NCBI RefSeq assembly: GCF_009905615.1
Contig: NZ_JAAAKW010000002.1
Location: 310,001 to 374,000, forward strand
Reading direction: 5' to 3'
Origin: Pseudomonas sp. SLFW
GTDB lineage: Bacteria > Pseudomonadota > Gammaproteobacteria > Pseudomonadales > Pseudomonadaceae
DNA length: 64,000 nt
Below the pieces are notes generated by a model. The model did no database searches. It saw only the letters and a list, made by a program, of their open reading frames with translations, and was not told the origin of the DNA. Positions 17,585 to 26,586 of the stretch are shown here, one piece after another (the first letter of the stretch is position 1; each line of letters starts with the position of its first letter). The translations under genes were made by a program, and so were the position numbers.

Positions 17585-18319
17585 CTAGCGAACCGAGCGC
17601 AGGGCGTTGGTGAAACGCGGCAGCAGGCGGCTCAGCACATCGGCGATGTAAGTGAGAAACAGCGTGCCCACCGAGCTTTTGTAGTGCTGCGGATCGCGGC
17701 TGCCGATGGCCAGAACGCCGTGCAGGCCCTGATGGTTCAGCGCGACGATGGCGGTGGAGCCGACCTCCTTGCTCTGTTCGGCACCAAACAGAAACTCCAG
17801 CTCATGCTCGCGCAACGCGCCGCACACCGTCTTGCCGCCAGAAATCAGGCCGCCGATGGCTTTTTGCGCTTCGGCGCTGCTGACCCAGCGGCCCACGGTC
17901 ATCGGGTTATCGCTGAACAGAATCAGGCTCACGAACGGCACCTGGAATTCCTGGCGCAGACTGTCTTCTACAGCGATGACAATCTCTTCAAGGCTGGTGG
18001 CGTCCATCAAGGCGAGGATCAGACGACGGGTCTTCTCAAACAGACGGTCGTTGTCCCGCGCGACGTCCATCAGCTGCGACAGGCGATGGCGCATCTCGAT
18101 ATTGCGTTCACGCAAAAGTTTGAGCTGGCGCTCGACCAGCGAAACGGTGTCGCCGCGCTGGTGGGGGATGCGCATCGCGGTGAGCAAATCGTCGTGCTCG
18201 GCGAAGAAGTCCGGATGTTGTTGCAGCCAGGCCGCAACGGCCTCGGCTTCAAGGGCAGGCACTTTGGTATCGGCAGGTTCGCCGGGCGTGTCGGTTGAAG
18301 TCTGAGGCAAATCGGTCAT
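17585..18319 (-). CDS. DUF484 family protein
   Basis: A 244-residue protein of the DUF484 (YigA) family. The N-terminal [26 protein letters not shown] is the family signature, followed by a coiled-coil stretch ([23 protein letters not shown]) and a GAF-like domain to the C-terminus ([38 protein letters not shown] type segments). The function is unknown; the gene is almost always found between dapF and xerC. Here it is 13 bases after dapF and 2 bases before xerC, so it is part of the same transcript. Confidence 0.9.
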   Translation of the reverse strand: MTDLPQTSTDTPGEPADTKVPALEAEAVAAWLQQHPDFFAEHDDLLTAMRIPHQRGDTVSLVERQLKLLRERNIEMRHRLSQLMDVARDNDRLFEKTRRLILALMDATSLEEIVIAVEDSLRQEFQVPFVSLILFSDNPMTVGRWVSSAEAQKAIGGLISGGKTVCGALREHELEFLFGAEQSKEVGSTAIVALNHQGLHGVLAIGSRDPQHYKSSVGTLFLTYIADVLSRLLPRFTNALRSVR

Positions 18320-18332
18320 CGGATACTCTCAC

Positions 18333-19163
18333 TCATAGACGTACTTGGCCTTCGTAGACCCGGACAGCCGGGCCGGTCATCACCACCGGATGGCCCGGAC
18401 CCGCCCACTCGATGGACAGACGCCCACCCGGCAGATCGATCAGCAGTGGCGAATCCATCCAACCCTGGCTGATGGCGGCGACGGCAGCGGCACATGCGCC
18501 GGTGCCACACGCCTGGGTTTCGCCCGCGCCACGTTCCCACACGCGCAATTGTGCACGCTGGCGATCGACGACGTGGAGGAAGCCCACGTTCACCCGCGCC
18601 GGGAAGCGTGGATGGTGCTCGATCTTCGGACCGAGGCTGTGAACCGGCGCATTGTTAATGTCGTACACCCGGAGCACGGCGTGGGGATTGCCCATCGACA
18701 CGGCGGCCAGTTCAACGCTCTCGCCCTCGACATCCAGTGTGTAACTGAGTGCCTGTTGCGGCGCCTCGAAGGGGATGTCCGCAGGGACCAGACGCGGTGC
18801 GCCCATGTCGACGCTGATCTGGCCGTCGTTACGGATGTCCAGCTCGATGATGCCGCCTTTGGTCTCGACGCGGATCTGCTTTTTGGCCGTCAGGCGCTTG
18901 TCCAGCACGAAGCGGGCAAAACAGCGCGCGCCGTTGCCACACTGTTCGACTTCAGAGCCGTCGGAGTTGAAAATCCGATAGCGAAAGTCCACGTCGGGGT
19001 TGCTCGGCGCTTCAACCAGCAGCAGTTGATCGAAACCGATGCCGGTGTGCCGGTCGCCCCATTGCTTGGCGTGCTTGGGCAGAATGTGCGCGTGCTGGCT
19101 CACGAGGTCCAGCACCATTAAATCGTTGCCCAGGCCATGCATCTTGGTAAAACGCAGCAGCAT
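18333..19163 (-). CDS. dapF: Diaminopimelate epimerase
   Basis: A 276-residue pyridoxal-independent epimerase converting LL- to meso-diaminopimelate for lysine and peptidoglycan. The two catalytic cysteines are in [13 protein letters not shown] and in [12 protein letters not shown]. The start [15 protein letters not shown] is the standard N-terminus. It lies 5 bases downstream of lysA, which uses its product. Confidence 0.96.
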   Translation of the reverse strand: MLLRFTKMHGLGNDLMVLDLVSQHAHILPKHAKQWGDRHTGIGFDQLLLVEAPSNPDVDFRYRIFNSDGSEVEQCGNGARCFARFVLDKRLTAKKQIRVETKGGIIELDIRNDGQISVDMGAPRLVPADIPFEAPQQALSYTLDVEGESVELAAVSMGNPHAVLRVYDINNAPVHSLGPKIEHHPRFPARVNVGFLHVVDRQRAQLRVWERGAGETQACGTGACAAAVAAISQGWMDSPLLIDLPGGRLSIEWAGPGHPVVMTGPAVRVYEGQVRL

Positions 19164-19168
19164 GGGGA

Positions 19169-20416
19169 TTACTCCGGCAGCAGGCTTTCGCCGGCATACA
19201 GCTCAGTCACGGTTTCACGACGACGCACTTCGAACGCCTGATCGCCATCGACCAACACCTCGGCGGTGCGGCCGCGCGTGTTGTAGTTGGAGCTCATGAC
19301 AAAGCCATAGGCGCCTGCGGAATGCACGGTCAGCAGATCGCCTTCGGCCAGTGCCAGTTCGCGCTCTTTGGCGAGGAAGTCACCGGTCTCGCAGATTGGG
19401 CCGACGATGTCGTAGCTGCGCGCAGCGCCGTCGCGGGGTTGCACGGCCTTCACGTCCATCCAGGCTTGATACAGCGCTGGGCGGATCAGGTCGTTCATCG
19501 CCGCGTCGACGATGGCGAAGTCTTTGTGTTCGGTGTGCTTGAGGTATTCGATGCGGGTCAGCAACACGCCAGCGTTGGCGACGATGAAACGGCCCGGTTC
19601 GAACATCAGCGCCAGGTCGCGACCGGCGATGCGTTCACGCACGGCCTTGATGTAATCGCCCGCCAGTGGCGGCTCTTCATCGCGGTAACGCACGCCCAGA
19701 CCACCGCCCAGATCAAGATGGCGCAGATGAACACCGCAATCGCTCAGGCGATCAACCAGATCCAGCAGGCGATCCAGCGCATCGACGAACGGGGAAAGCG
19801 TGGTGAGTTGAGAGCCGATATGGCAATCGACGCCGATCACTTCCAGGTTCGGCAACTGCGCGGCGCGAATGTAAACGTCTTCGGCGTCAGCGATGGCGAT
19901 GCCGAATTTGTTTTCTTTCAGGCCGGTGGAAATGTACGGGTGGGTGCCCGCATCGACGTCCGGGTTGACGCGCAGGGACACCGGGGCGCGTTTGCCCATC
20001 TCGGCGGCCACGATCTGCAGGCGTTCGAGCTCGTCGGTGGATTCGACGTTGAAGCAATGAACGCCAACTTCGAGTGCGCGGCGCATGTCGTCACGGGTCT
20101 TGCCGACGCCGGAGAACACGATCTTGTCCGCCTGACCGCCTGCGGCCAGAACACGCTCCAGCTCGCCACGGGACACAATGTCGAAACCGGCGCCGAGGCG
20201 CGCCAGGACATTGAGTACACCCAGGTTGGAGTTGGCCTTGACCGCGAAGCAGACCAGGTGCGGCATGCCGCTCAACGCGTCGGCGTAAGCGAGGTACTGG
20301 GCCTCGATGTGGGCTCGGGAGTAGACATAGGTCGGCGTGCCGAAACGCTCGGCAATGGCAGACAATGCAACTCCTTCCGCGAACAGCTCACCGTCGCGGT
20401 AGTTGAAGGCGTCCAT
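19169..20416 (-). CDS. lysA: Diaminopimelate decarboxylase
   Basis: A 415-residue pyridoxal-phosphate enzyme of the alanine-racemase-fold group, making lysine from meso-diaminopimelate. The cofactor lysine is in CFAVKANSN near residue 60, the glycine-rich HLDLGGGLG follows, and the other subunit's active-site cysteine is in [12 protein letters not shown] two codons upstream (20422) is possible, but AGGGAT suits the ATG at 20416, which gives the usual [11 protein letters not shown] start. It is preceded by lptM with 9 bases between. Confidence 0.95.
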   Translation of the reverse strand: MDAFNYRDGELFAEGVALSAIAERFGTPTYVYSRAHIEAQYLAYADALSGMPHLVCFAVKANSNLGVLNVLARLGAGFDIVSRGELERVLAAGGQADKIVFSGVGKTRDDMRRALEVGVHCFNVESTDELERLQIVAAEMGKRAPVSLRVNPDVDAGTHPYISTGLKENKFGIAIADAEDVYIRAAQLPNLEVIGVDCHIGSQLTTLSPFVDALDRLLDLVDRLSDCGVHLRHLDLGGGLGVRYRDEEPPLAGDYIKAVRERIAGRDLALMFEPGRFIVANAGVLLTRIEYLKHTEHKDFAIVDAAMNDLIRPALYQAWMDVKAVQPRDGAARSYDIVGPICETGDFLAKERELALAEGDLLTVHSAGAYGFVMSSNYNTRGRTAEVLVDGDQAFEVRRRETVTELYAGESLLPE

Positions 20417-20425
20417 GGTCAATCC

Positions 20426-20590
20426 CTAGTAGGTCGAGGTCTGATGCTTGTGCGAGTGCGATGAGGTCTCGCTGCCAGGCGCATTGGACGTTTCGCCATC
20501 GGGCAGGTACAGCGGACCTTTTTGACCGCAGGCAGAGACCAGGCACGCAACAGCGAGGAGCGCGGCCAGGGAGGAAATCAGGCGCTTCAT
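20426..20590 (-). CDS. lptM: LPS translocon maturation chaperone LptM
   Basis: A 54-residue lipoprotein (formerly YifL or LppL). The signal sequence MKRLISSLAALLAVACLVSAC ends in the lipobox VSAC, with acylation at C21, followed by the family motif GQKGPLYLP. The tail is short and His/Ser-rich. LptM helps LptD form its correct disulphides in the outer membrane. The open frame continues far upstream, but only the ATG at 20590 gives a proper lipoprotein signal. It heads the six-gene operon running to yigB and diverges from cyaY across a 238-base gap. Confidence 0.93.
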   Translation of the reverse strand: MKRLISSLAALLAVACLVSACGQKGPLYLPDGETSNAPGSETSSHSHKHQTSTY

Positions 20591-20828
20591 GGCGAAATCC
20601 TTTGTATAAGCATTAATTGCGCCCGAGTATACCGACCACCCGACAGATTGCCTATGCGCCACGGCTCCCGTCCGGCGGGGCTTTGACGCAACTGCCGGAT
20701 ATGTTGGCGATGGTCGCGCATTTTTTGGCGCGTCGACCTGCAAATGGGCGGGTATGCTTTGCAATTGGCTGGAAGCGACCGTATCTTGCGTCGCTGCGCC
20801 GTCCGTAGACACTTTCGAGGTTCCTGCA

Positions 20829-21188
20829 ATGAGTTTGACCGAAGCCCGCTTTCACGACCTGGTCGATGCGACCCAAGAAAAGCTCGAAGACATCTTTGAC
20901 GAGAGCGATCTGGACCTGGACCTTGAGAGTTCGGCCGGCGTGTTGACCGTCAAATTCGAAAACGGCACGCAATTCATCATCAGCCGCCAGGAGCCACTGC
21001 GTCAGCTGTGGTTGGCGGCGCCTGCCGGTGGTTTCCACTTCGATTACGACGAAGAAGCAAAACGTTGGGTCTGCGACAAGAGTGAAGAGCTGCTGGGCGA
21101 GATGCTTCATCGTCTGGCGTTGAAGCAGGCCGGTGTCGAGATCGAGTTCGACGATGTTGACGGTCATGAAGACGGAAACCGCCAGTGA
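20829..21188 (+). CDS. cyaY: Iron donor protein CyaY (bacterial frataxin)
   Basis: A 119-residue frataxin. The acidic first helix (TEARFHDLVDATQEKLEDIFDESDLDLDL) provides iron-binding carboxylates; the sheet contains GVLTVKFENGTQFIISRQ and the conserved LWLAAPAGGFHF. It regulates iron-sulphur cluster assembly by binding IscS. The start MSLTEARFH matches the family; the frame upstream is not conserved. Its stop overlaps the GTG start of the next gene. Confidence 0.94.
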   Translation: MSLTEARFHDLVDATQEKLEDIFDESDLDLDLESSAGVLTVKFENGTQFIISRQEPLRQLWLAAPAGGFHFDYDEEAKRWVCDKSEELLGEMLHRLALKQAGVEIEFDDVDGHEDGNRQ

Positions 21189-21403
21189 CCAACGCTGCAC
21201 CTGCCAAAGCACCCAAGCCGTTGTTCAGCAACGTCAGCCCTGCCGTACCGTCGCCCTGCATCAGCGTTTGCCGGCTCGATGAGCAGAAGGTCTGTACCGG
21301 CTGTCATCGCCATGTCGAAGACATCCGCGAATGGCGTGCGGCGACGGATGAGCGCAGACGCGAGATTGTGAGTCAGGCCGATCAACGCCGGGCTCAATGC
21401 TGA
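21185..21403 (+). CDS. DUF1289 domain protein
   Basis: A 72-residue protein with a GTG start whose GTGA overlaps the cyaY stop. It has the DUF1289 cysteine pattern: SPCISVCRLDEQKVCTGCHRHVEDIREW, four cysteines likely to bind a metal or iron-sulphur centre. The function is unknown. Coupling to cyaY hints at a role near iron-sulphur metabolism (inference). Confidence 0.85.
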   Translation: MTNAAPAKAPKPLFSNVSPAVPSPCISVCRLDEQKVCTGCHRHVEDIREWRAATDERRREIVSQADQRRAQC

Positions 21404-21423
21404 TTCAAGGTTGCAGCCGAACG

Positions 21424-21702
21424 GCCGCGGGAGCGAACTGGCTCCCGATTGGTCGTTACAGCCGATACGTCTCCGCCGCCTGATCTACCTTCGCGAATGA
21501 ATTCGCTCCCACAGGATTCGCAGGCACCTCAAATCTCCGGCCTGCGACAGGTGCCATCTGTGGGAGCGAATTCGCAGGCACCTCAATTCTTCGGTCTGCC
21601 ACCGGAGCCATCTGTGGGAGCGAATTTATTCGCGATTGGCCAGTACAGCCGATACATCTCTGTGGTCGGTCTACTTTCCCGAATAAATCCTCTCCCACAC
21701 GG
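21424..21702. repeat. REP cluster in the DUF1289-cyaA gap
   Basis: This 332-base gap between converging genes is mostly REP units of the GTGGGAGCGAATTCATTCGCG type. Units lie at about 21490-21514 (minus sense), 21559-21573, 21613-21640 and 21679-21699 (degenerate). A partial, diverged unit starts at 21424. I see no gene in it. Confidence 0.8.
21516..21623. repeat. Tandem duplication, 2 x 54 bp
   Basis: Positions 21516-21569 and 21570-21623 are direct copies differing at about 6 of 54 bases by eye. Each starts ATTCGCAGGCACCTCAA and ends CATCTGTGGGAGCGA. The duplication has expanded part of a REP unit and its spacer. Confidence 0.85.
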
Positions 21703-21735
21703 GTCAGCGTTCTCGGATATCGACGCCCTGGCCGC

Positions 21736-24585
21736 TCAAGCCTCTTCCATCGCATCATTCAGCGACTTCTCAAGCTCGGCCTTGTAACGCAGGAACAGGA
21801 TCGTCTGCCCCCGCGTATCCGCCAGAACCCCCGACAAATCCAGGTCCGTGATGTAGCAGCGATAGCGTTGCGGCTCTCGGCGCTGATCGAGAATCTGCCG
21901 CGCCACGACGCTGAACAGTTGTTCGCCAAACTCCAGCTCCGAAAACTCCATGCCGTCGCAATACAGCGTGACGCTCACCTGACCCGGTGACGCCTCTTCG
22001 ACGATGGCCTGCACGTCGTAAAACGGCTTGTCGGTGGACATGACCGGCCCCAGCCGTTGCTCGATGCGCCGCGCCCGACCCGCGCCATCCGGCATCACGC
22101 GGTAATACAGGGTTTCCAGGTTTTGCGGCTCAAGCGTGTTGTCCAACGGTAACAGCGCACCACGCCGAAACATCAGCGATTGCAGAAAACGTTGCAGCGG
22201 CACCAGCAGGCTTGGCTCGTCGTGATACGGCAAACGCTGATGCCACAGCGCGTTGTGCTCATCCAGCACGTACAGGTCCGCGTTGGGTTCGCTGATCCGG
22301 TAAAACACTTGAGTGCATTCCGGCTGACCATGGGGAATGATGAGCGAGAGGTCACTGTCGTCCAGCGCCTGGGGGTCCAGATGAATCGGGCTGTAAGCGG
22401 GCAGCTCTTCACCGAGGTATTCATAGAGCGTGGGCAGGTCATGGAGCGTGACATGCGAAACTTGGCCCGGCGTCATCTCCATGACGTGATAGTGATGCTG
22501 AACCTGAATCAGATAGCGATGGTTCAGGCCGCGAGACAGCAACAATTGCGCCGTCTGAATCAGCTCTTCGACCCGTTGGGCAATGGCCGGGGCGCGGTTG
22601 TGGCAGAAGCAGCGCACGCTGATCACCGGTTTTGGCAACGTCGCGGGCAGGTTGTTGAGCAAGTCGGTCATGCAATCCAGCAACGCATCGGGCCCGTCGA
22701 ATCGATTGACCAACACCTCGTTCCAACTGTTGAGCGCGATCTGGTCGAAGGTCAGCACCAGGTTCTCCCGGACCCCGGCGTAACTCAGGGAGTCGGTCCG
22801 CTCGGTGGTCATCAGGATGTTCAGGTCCTTGTGGTGTTTGAGCGGATCGACGCCAACGTTCACCAGCAGCAGGATTTCGCTCGGCACGCTGGGGCGCAGC
22901 AGCACGTCTTCGGCCACCGTGCCCAGCGGCATGGGGATGCTGTGCTGCAGCGCGCCCTGGAGGTTGAACAGCTCGAACTCGGTCAGGTCGCTGCTGCCGG
23001 GGTGCAAGGCCAGGCGGGTGCTGCTGTCGATCACGTTATTGCGGTGGCACCACGCGAGCAGCTCCAGCAACTCGCGGCTGCGCTTGATCGGCGCGAAAGA
23101 TTCCCACTCGTGGGCGCCAAGATTGCCGTTGTACAGGCCCCACTGATATTTGCCAGGCTCGCGTTTGTTCGGCGACTGCACCAGCGTCAGCGTGTCTTCG
23201 GCCAGGTCCGGCGAAATCCCGGGATTGATGAATTCGACCTTGCCCGCCTTGCGTTCAAACGCGGCGTACAGCCGACGACCCAGGATGTTGAGGTCGCGTT
23301 TGTTGATCGAGTTAACCGTGTTTTGCTCGCGGGCAAATTGGGTCAGGAAGCGGTAGCTGTAATTCAGCTCGCTGACCAATGCGCGGCGTTCGCTGGCCAC
23401 CTGACGCACCTTCCACTGGCTGCGGCTATCGAGCAACGCCAGTTGGCGCTCATCCCACTTCCATTCTTTCGCCAGACGCTCCAGCAACAGACGCTGCCAG
23501 CTCGTGGTGCGCTGGCGGGGCAAGCCGGTGAGCTTCTTGTTCACTTTCAGGTACAGGCTGCGGCGCACCAGTTCGAGTCGTTCCGGTTCGCCTCGGGCCA
23601 GCAGATATTCCTCAATCCGGCGATACACCATCATGTACGGGTCAAGCTCGTCGAGGTCCACGCGATTGGCGAACACCTCTTTTTTCAGGCGCATGCTCAA
23701 GCACTGCACCTGTGGGTGCTCACTGGCGTAGGCCTCAGTCAGCAGCAGCTTGAGGACGGACTTGTAGGGCGATTCGATCCCTTTGAACAGCTGCCAGAGG
23801 CCTGCGCCGAGGAATTCCCCCGGCGGGATGTGGGACAGGTTGCCAAGGTCCAGCACTTCATCCTCCCGGATGAAGCGCTTGGACAGCAGCGTGTGGGTGT
23901 ATTCCGCGTAGCGCGTTTCTTCGTAGACCGGCACCAACCACCAGATGGGGGTGCGCCCGGCCAGCCAGATCGCAGTGCGGTAGAACTCGTCGAGCAACAG
24001 GTAATGCTGAGTCGTTCCGCAATCCTCGCCACTGAGCTGCGCATCGCGCTCGCCGAGCACGAAGCGTTCAGGGTCGATCAGGAAAAAATGCGCTTCTGCC
24101 CCCATCGTGGCGGCCCAGACTTCCAGCGCGTGGCACTTTTTGCGCAGCTCCAGAATGTCTTCGGGCGAGAGGTTCGTGTCGTGGCAGATCCACACGTCCA
24201 TGTCGCTGTCGTCAGCCTGCGCCAGTGTGCCCAGGCTGCCCATCAGGAAAATGCCGTGGATCGGCTGCGGCGGGTTGCCTCGGCGGGGCTTGTAGGAAAA
24301 CGAGCGCGTCAGCCGTTGCGCTTCGGCGAGGGCCTGGGCGTCCGGTTCGTAATGTGAAACCCCGGCCGGGGTTGCGCCGGAAACGTAGCCAGGCAACAGC
24401 GGATGGTTGACGTGGAAAAACAGCGGCAGCAGCGCCAAAACTGATTGCTGGCGGGTGGACAGCCCTTCGTTGGCGCGGCCGAGCCGCCCTTCGTTGAGGG
24501 TCAGAAATCGGTTGCGCAACTGGCTGAGGACCTTACGGTCGATGCCCTCATCCAGATCGGGGCGGATCTCGAAACTACGGGTCAT
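21736..24585 (-). CDS. cyaA: Class I adenylate cyclase
   Basis: A 949-residue cytosolic class I adenylate cyclase, making cAMP from ATP. The N-terminal catalytic half holds the nucleotidyltransferase motif GSLGTLAQADDSDMDVWICHD (GS and the DxD aspartates near residues 112-130). The C-terminal half is the regulatory region known in enterobacteria to respond to the sugar phosphotransferase system. In P. aeruginosa the homologue CyaA contributes to the cAMP-Vfr virulence network, CyaB being the main enzyme. Codon use matches its neighbours, and length is normal for the family. Confidence 0.93.
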   Translation of the reverse strand: MTRSFEIRPDLDEGIDRKVLSQLRNRFLTLNEGRLGRANEGLSTRQQSVLALLPLFFHVNHPLLPGYVSGATPAGVSHYEPDAQALAEAQRLTRSFSYKPRRGNPPQPIHGIFLMGSLGTLAQADDSDMDVWICHDTNLSPEDILELRKKCHALEVWAATMGAEAHFFLIDPERFVLGERDAQLSGEDCGTTQHYLLLDEFYRTAIWLAGRTPIWWLVPVYEETRYAEYTHTLLSKRFIREDEVLDLGNLSHIPPGEFLGAGLWQLFKGIESPYKSVLKLLLTEAYASEHPQVQCLSMRLKKEVFANRVDLDELDPYMMVYRRIEEYLLARGEPERLELVRRSLYLKVNKKLTGLPRQRTTSWQRLLLERLAKEWKWDERQLALLDSRSQWKVRQVASERRALVSELNYSYRFLTQFAREQNTVNSINKRDLNILGRRLYAAFERKAGKVEFINPGISPDLAEDTLTLVQSPNKREPGKYQWGLYNGNLGAHEWESFAPIKRSRELLELLAWCHRNNVIDSSTRLALHPGSSDLTEFELFNLQGALQHSIPMPLGTVAEDVLLRPSVPSEILLLVNVGVDPLKHHKDLNILMTTERTDSLSYAGVRENLVLTFDQIALNSWNEVLVNRFDGPDALLDCMTDLLNNLPATLPKPVISVRCFCHNRAPAIAQRVEELIQTAQLLLSRGLNHRYLIQVQHHYHVMEMTPGQVSHVTLHDLPTLYEYLGEELPAYSPIHLDPQALDDSDLSLIIPHGQPECTQVFYRISEPNADLYVLDEHNALWHQRLPYHDEPSLLVPLQRFLQSLMFRRGALLPLDNTLEPQNLETLYYRVMPDGAGRARRIEQRLGPVMSTDKPFYDVQAIVEEASPGQVSVTLYCDGMEFSELEFGEQLFSVVARQILDQRREPQRYRCYITDLDLSGVLADTRGQTILFLRYKAELEKSLNDAMEEA

Positions 24586-24716
24586 CGTGACTCAAGGCCG
24601 ACGAACGGCACTGCTGGGGAACAAGAATGGCGACGGCAAGAAGACCCAGCATCAGGCGGCTGTGAGTTTTTATGGCGCCAATTTTTTATCGGCGCAGCAT
24701 CTTACAAATGAAGGGT

Positions 24717-24759
24717 TCGCGAAACCTTTATTTGATGCCTCTTGGTAAAGGTTTCGCGA
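24717..24759. repeat. Perfect 14-bp inverted repeat
   Basis: TCGCGAAACCTTTA (24717-24730) and TAAAGGTTTCGCGA (24746-24759) are exact complements with a 15-base spacer. They lie between the TIGR02647 gene and cyaA, both on the minus strand. No T tract follows. It may be a regulator site, an attenuator or a weak terminator. Confidence 0.65.
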
Positions 24760-24769
24760 GGCGACGATG

Positions 24770-25018
24770 TCAGGCCGCTTCCTGGGTCGTGGCAAGGATG
24801 ATCAGCAGGGATTGCGCGTGTTCGGCGGCATCCAGTCCCAGACTGGTGAGGTAGCCCCCGTCGACCTGAGTCGTCAGGCCTTTCTCGAAAAGACGTTTGG
24901 CGGCGGCAACGGCAGAAGGCGCGGCCACGTGATGGACCTTGAGGCCCTCCTGGGTATTGCGCAGATTGAACAGTGACAGGATTTCCAGTTCGGCAACCAA
25001 CTCAGGGGTATACGACAT
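24770..25018 (-). CDS. TIGR02647 family protein
   Basis: An 82-residue protein that fits the conserved gammaproteobacterial family TIGR02647: it starts MSYTPELVAELEILSLFNL, has the QEGLKVHHVAAPSAVAAAKRLFEKGL middle section and a GGYLTSLGLDAAEHAQ end. The layout looks like a small winged-helix-like fold, but no function is known. GGAG lies 5 bases before the ATG. It is a lone gene upstream of cyaA on the same strand. Confidence 0.8.
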   Translation of the reverse strand: MSYTPELVAELEILSLFNLRNTQEGLKVHHVAAPSAVAAAKRLFEKGLTTQVDGGYLTSLGLDAAEHAQSLLIILATTQEAA

Positions 25019-25180
25019 AGAGGCTCCAGACTTTTTGTAATGGATGACGCGGCGAAGGAATCGCAGACGTGACAGCCCCGTAGGTCAAGCGGCAGCGAGG
25101 CCTCTGCAGTGTAGTTAGGGTCTGGGGATTTTGCAGGAAGTATCTGGCCGGTCGTCAGGTGAAGCTTAGAGCGCATGTAT

Positions 25181-25317
25181 CTGTAGGAGCGTGGCTTGTC
25201 CCGCGATCGACGGGGAACCCGTCGTAAACCCTGCGCATTCGGTGTATCAGGTATACCGCGTTAATCCGATTGGCTGCCGCTTCGCGGCAGGTCGCGGGAC
25301 AAGCCACGCTCCTACAG
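25181..25317. repeat. REPIN with 26-bp perfect arms
   Basis: The arm at 25181-25206 (CTGTAGGAGCGTGGCTTGTC...) is repeated as an exact complement at 25292-25317. The 85-base centre contains smaller palindromes. It fills most of the 364-base gap between two minus-strand genes; I see no gene there. The same family recurs at 47161-47296. Confidence 0.9.
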
Positions 25318-25382
25318 ACCTGCGCAATTAGCGATTTCAATGACATCGCTGTCGGCAAGCCGGACTGCCACGGGGCTGGATG

Positions 25383-25673
25383 TCATTCTTCTTCCAGCTT
25401 CACGCCCGGTGGCAGTTCTGGCAGGGCGCGAAGGGCTTTTTCATACCATTCGGTGTTGAACGGGCGGTCTTCTTCGAGAATGCCGTCAATCTCGACGGCC
25501 AGCACGTGAGCCATCATTTCCAGAATGTCGTCACGTTCGTAACCCACCAGTGTCAGCTTGTTGAACGTGGCTTTGGCGGCAGGCGGTTTGTCGCTCTCGA
25601 TCTGGTTTTCGATGGCCTGGATCAGGGTCGATTCAGCGAACTCTTCTTCGTCGTTGTCGATGCGGTCGCTCAT
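25383..25673 (-). CDS. Conserved hypothetical protein (acidic, 96 residues)
   Basis: A 96-residue protein I recognise only as a conserved Pseudomonas hypothetical. It starts MSDRIDNDEEEFAE, is strongly acidic, and contains a helical stretch LTLVGYERDDILEMMAHVLAVEID and a proline-rich end ALPELPPGVKLEEE. No catalytic motif, signal or membrane segment is visible. GAGGAG precedes the ATG. It is a single gene diverging from the glutathione transferase gene. Confidence 0.75.
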   Translation of the reverse strand: MSDRIDNDEEEFAESTLIQAIENQIESDKPPAAKATFNKLTLVGYERDDILEMMAHVLAVEIDGILEEDRPFNTEWYEKALRALPELPPGVKLEEE

Positions 25674-25855
25674 GGCGGACTCCTCAGGAAAGGCCGGCAG
25701 TTTAACTGCAATCGGGGGTCAGGTGATCGTCAGTGCGCATGATGCACGTCAAGCCCGACGACGTAACCGGTTGTTAGGGTTCCTCCGCTCAGGTCCGGCA
25801 ACGCGTGTCGGACAGGGCTGAAATGACCGCTTCAAAAGGCCAAGGAGGCCTGCCA

Positions 25856-26524
25856 ATGCTCAAGCTTTACGGATTCGCCTCAAGCAACTATTTCAACATG
25901 GTCAAACTGGCGCTGCTGGAGAAGCAACTCCCGTTTGAAGTCGTGTCCATGCACGGCTGCCAGAACCCGGACACCCTCGCCGTCAGCGCGCGGGGCAAGG
26001 TACCGGTTTTGCAGACGAACGAGGGGTTCATCAGCGAAACCGACGTTATCCTGCGCTACCTCGAAGACACACACCCTCACATCCCCTTGTTGCCCGCTGA
26101 CCCGTTCCTCCGTGCTCAGGTCTGGACGACCGCAAAGGAAATCGAGCTCTACATCGAACTGCCCGCACGGCTGTGTTACGTCGAAGTGCTGTTTGGCGGG
26201 CGGGCAACGCCGGATGCGCTGAAGGCCAAGGCCAAACGGGATCTGATCAAAGGCTTTGCCGCGCTGGCGAGGCGGGCGCGATTCGCCCCCTATCTGACGG
26301 GCGCCGACTTTACGCTGGCGGACATCTATTTCATGTACAGCGTGGATCTGGCGCAGCAGGTGGGCGAGCGCCTGATGGGCTTGAACCTGCTGGATGAGGT
26401 GAAAGGGGCGAGGGAGTTGCTGGCGCGACTGAATGACCGGCCGAGTGCGCGCATCGTGGCGGCGGATCGGGAGGTGGATTATCCGGTGTTTCTGGAAAGG
26501 GTCAGGCCCACAGGGGTAGCGTAG
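25856..26524 (+). CDS. Glutathione S-transferase family protein
   Basis: A 222-residue glutathione transferase. The N-terminal thioredoxin-like domain (MLKLYGFASSNYFNMVKLALL) contains the cis-proline segment KVPVLQTNEGFISETDVILRYLE that binds glutathione; the helical C-terminal domain has the N-capping FTLADIYFMYSVD motif. The frame is open from 25805, but AAGGAGG at 25842-25848 is 7 bases before the ATG at 25856. The electrophile substrate is unknown. It converges on argH across a REP hairpin. Confidence 0.87.
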   Translation: MLKLYGFASSNYFNMVKLALLEKQLPFEVVSMHGCQNPDTLAVSARGKVPVLQTNEGFISETDVILRYLEDTHPHIPLLPADPFLRAQVWTTAKEIELYIELPARLCYVEVLFGGRATPDALKAKAKRDLIKGFAALARRARFAPYLTGADFTLADIYFMYSVDLAQQVGERLMGLNLLDEVKGARELLARLNDRPSARIVAADREVDYPVFLERVRPTGVA

Positions 26525-26535
26525 CGGGGCCTTTG

Positions 26536-26574
26536 AGGAGCGCGTTTGCCCACATCTTGGGCAAGCGCGCTCCT
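26536..26574. repeat. REP hairpin between converging genes
   Basis: AGGAGCGCGTTTGCCCA (26536-26552) and TGGGCAAGCGCGCTCCT (26558-26574) form a 17-bp stem with one G:U-type mismatch and a 5-base loop. It sits 12 bases from each of the GST and argH stops. It probably stabilises or ends both transcripts. It is the same REP type as 7569-7599. Confidence 0.8.
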
Positions 26575-26586
26575 ACTGAGCCAGGG

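Noticed and set aside
20591-20812. In-frame 74-residue extension of LptM
   Set aside because: It would bury the lipoprotein signal sequence inside the protein and occupies the divergent promoter region shared with cyaY.
22180-24357. 725-codon plus-strand frame over cyaA
   Set aside because: Antisense shadow of adenylate cyclase with no recognisable motif.
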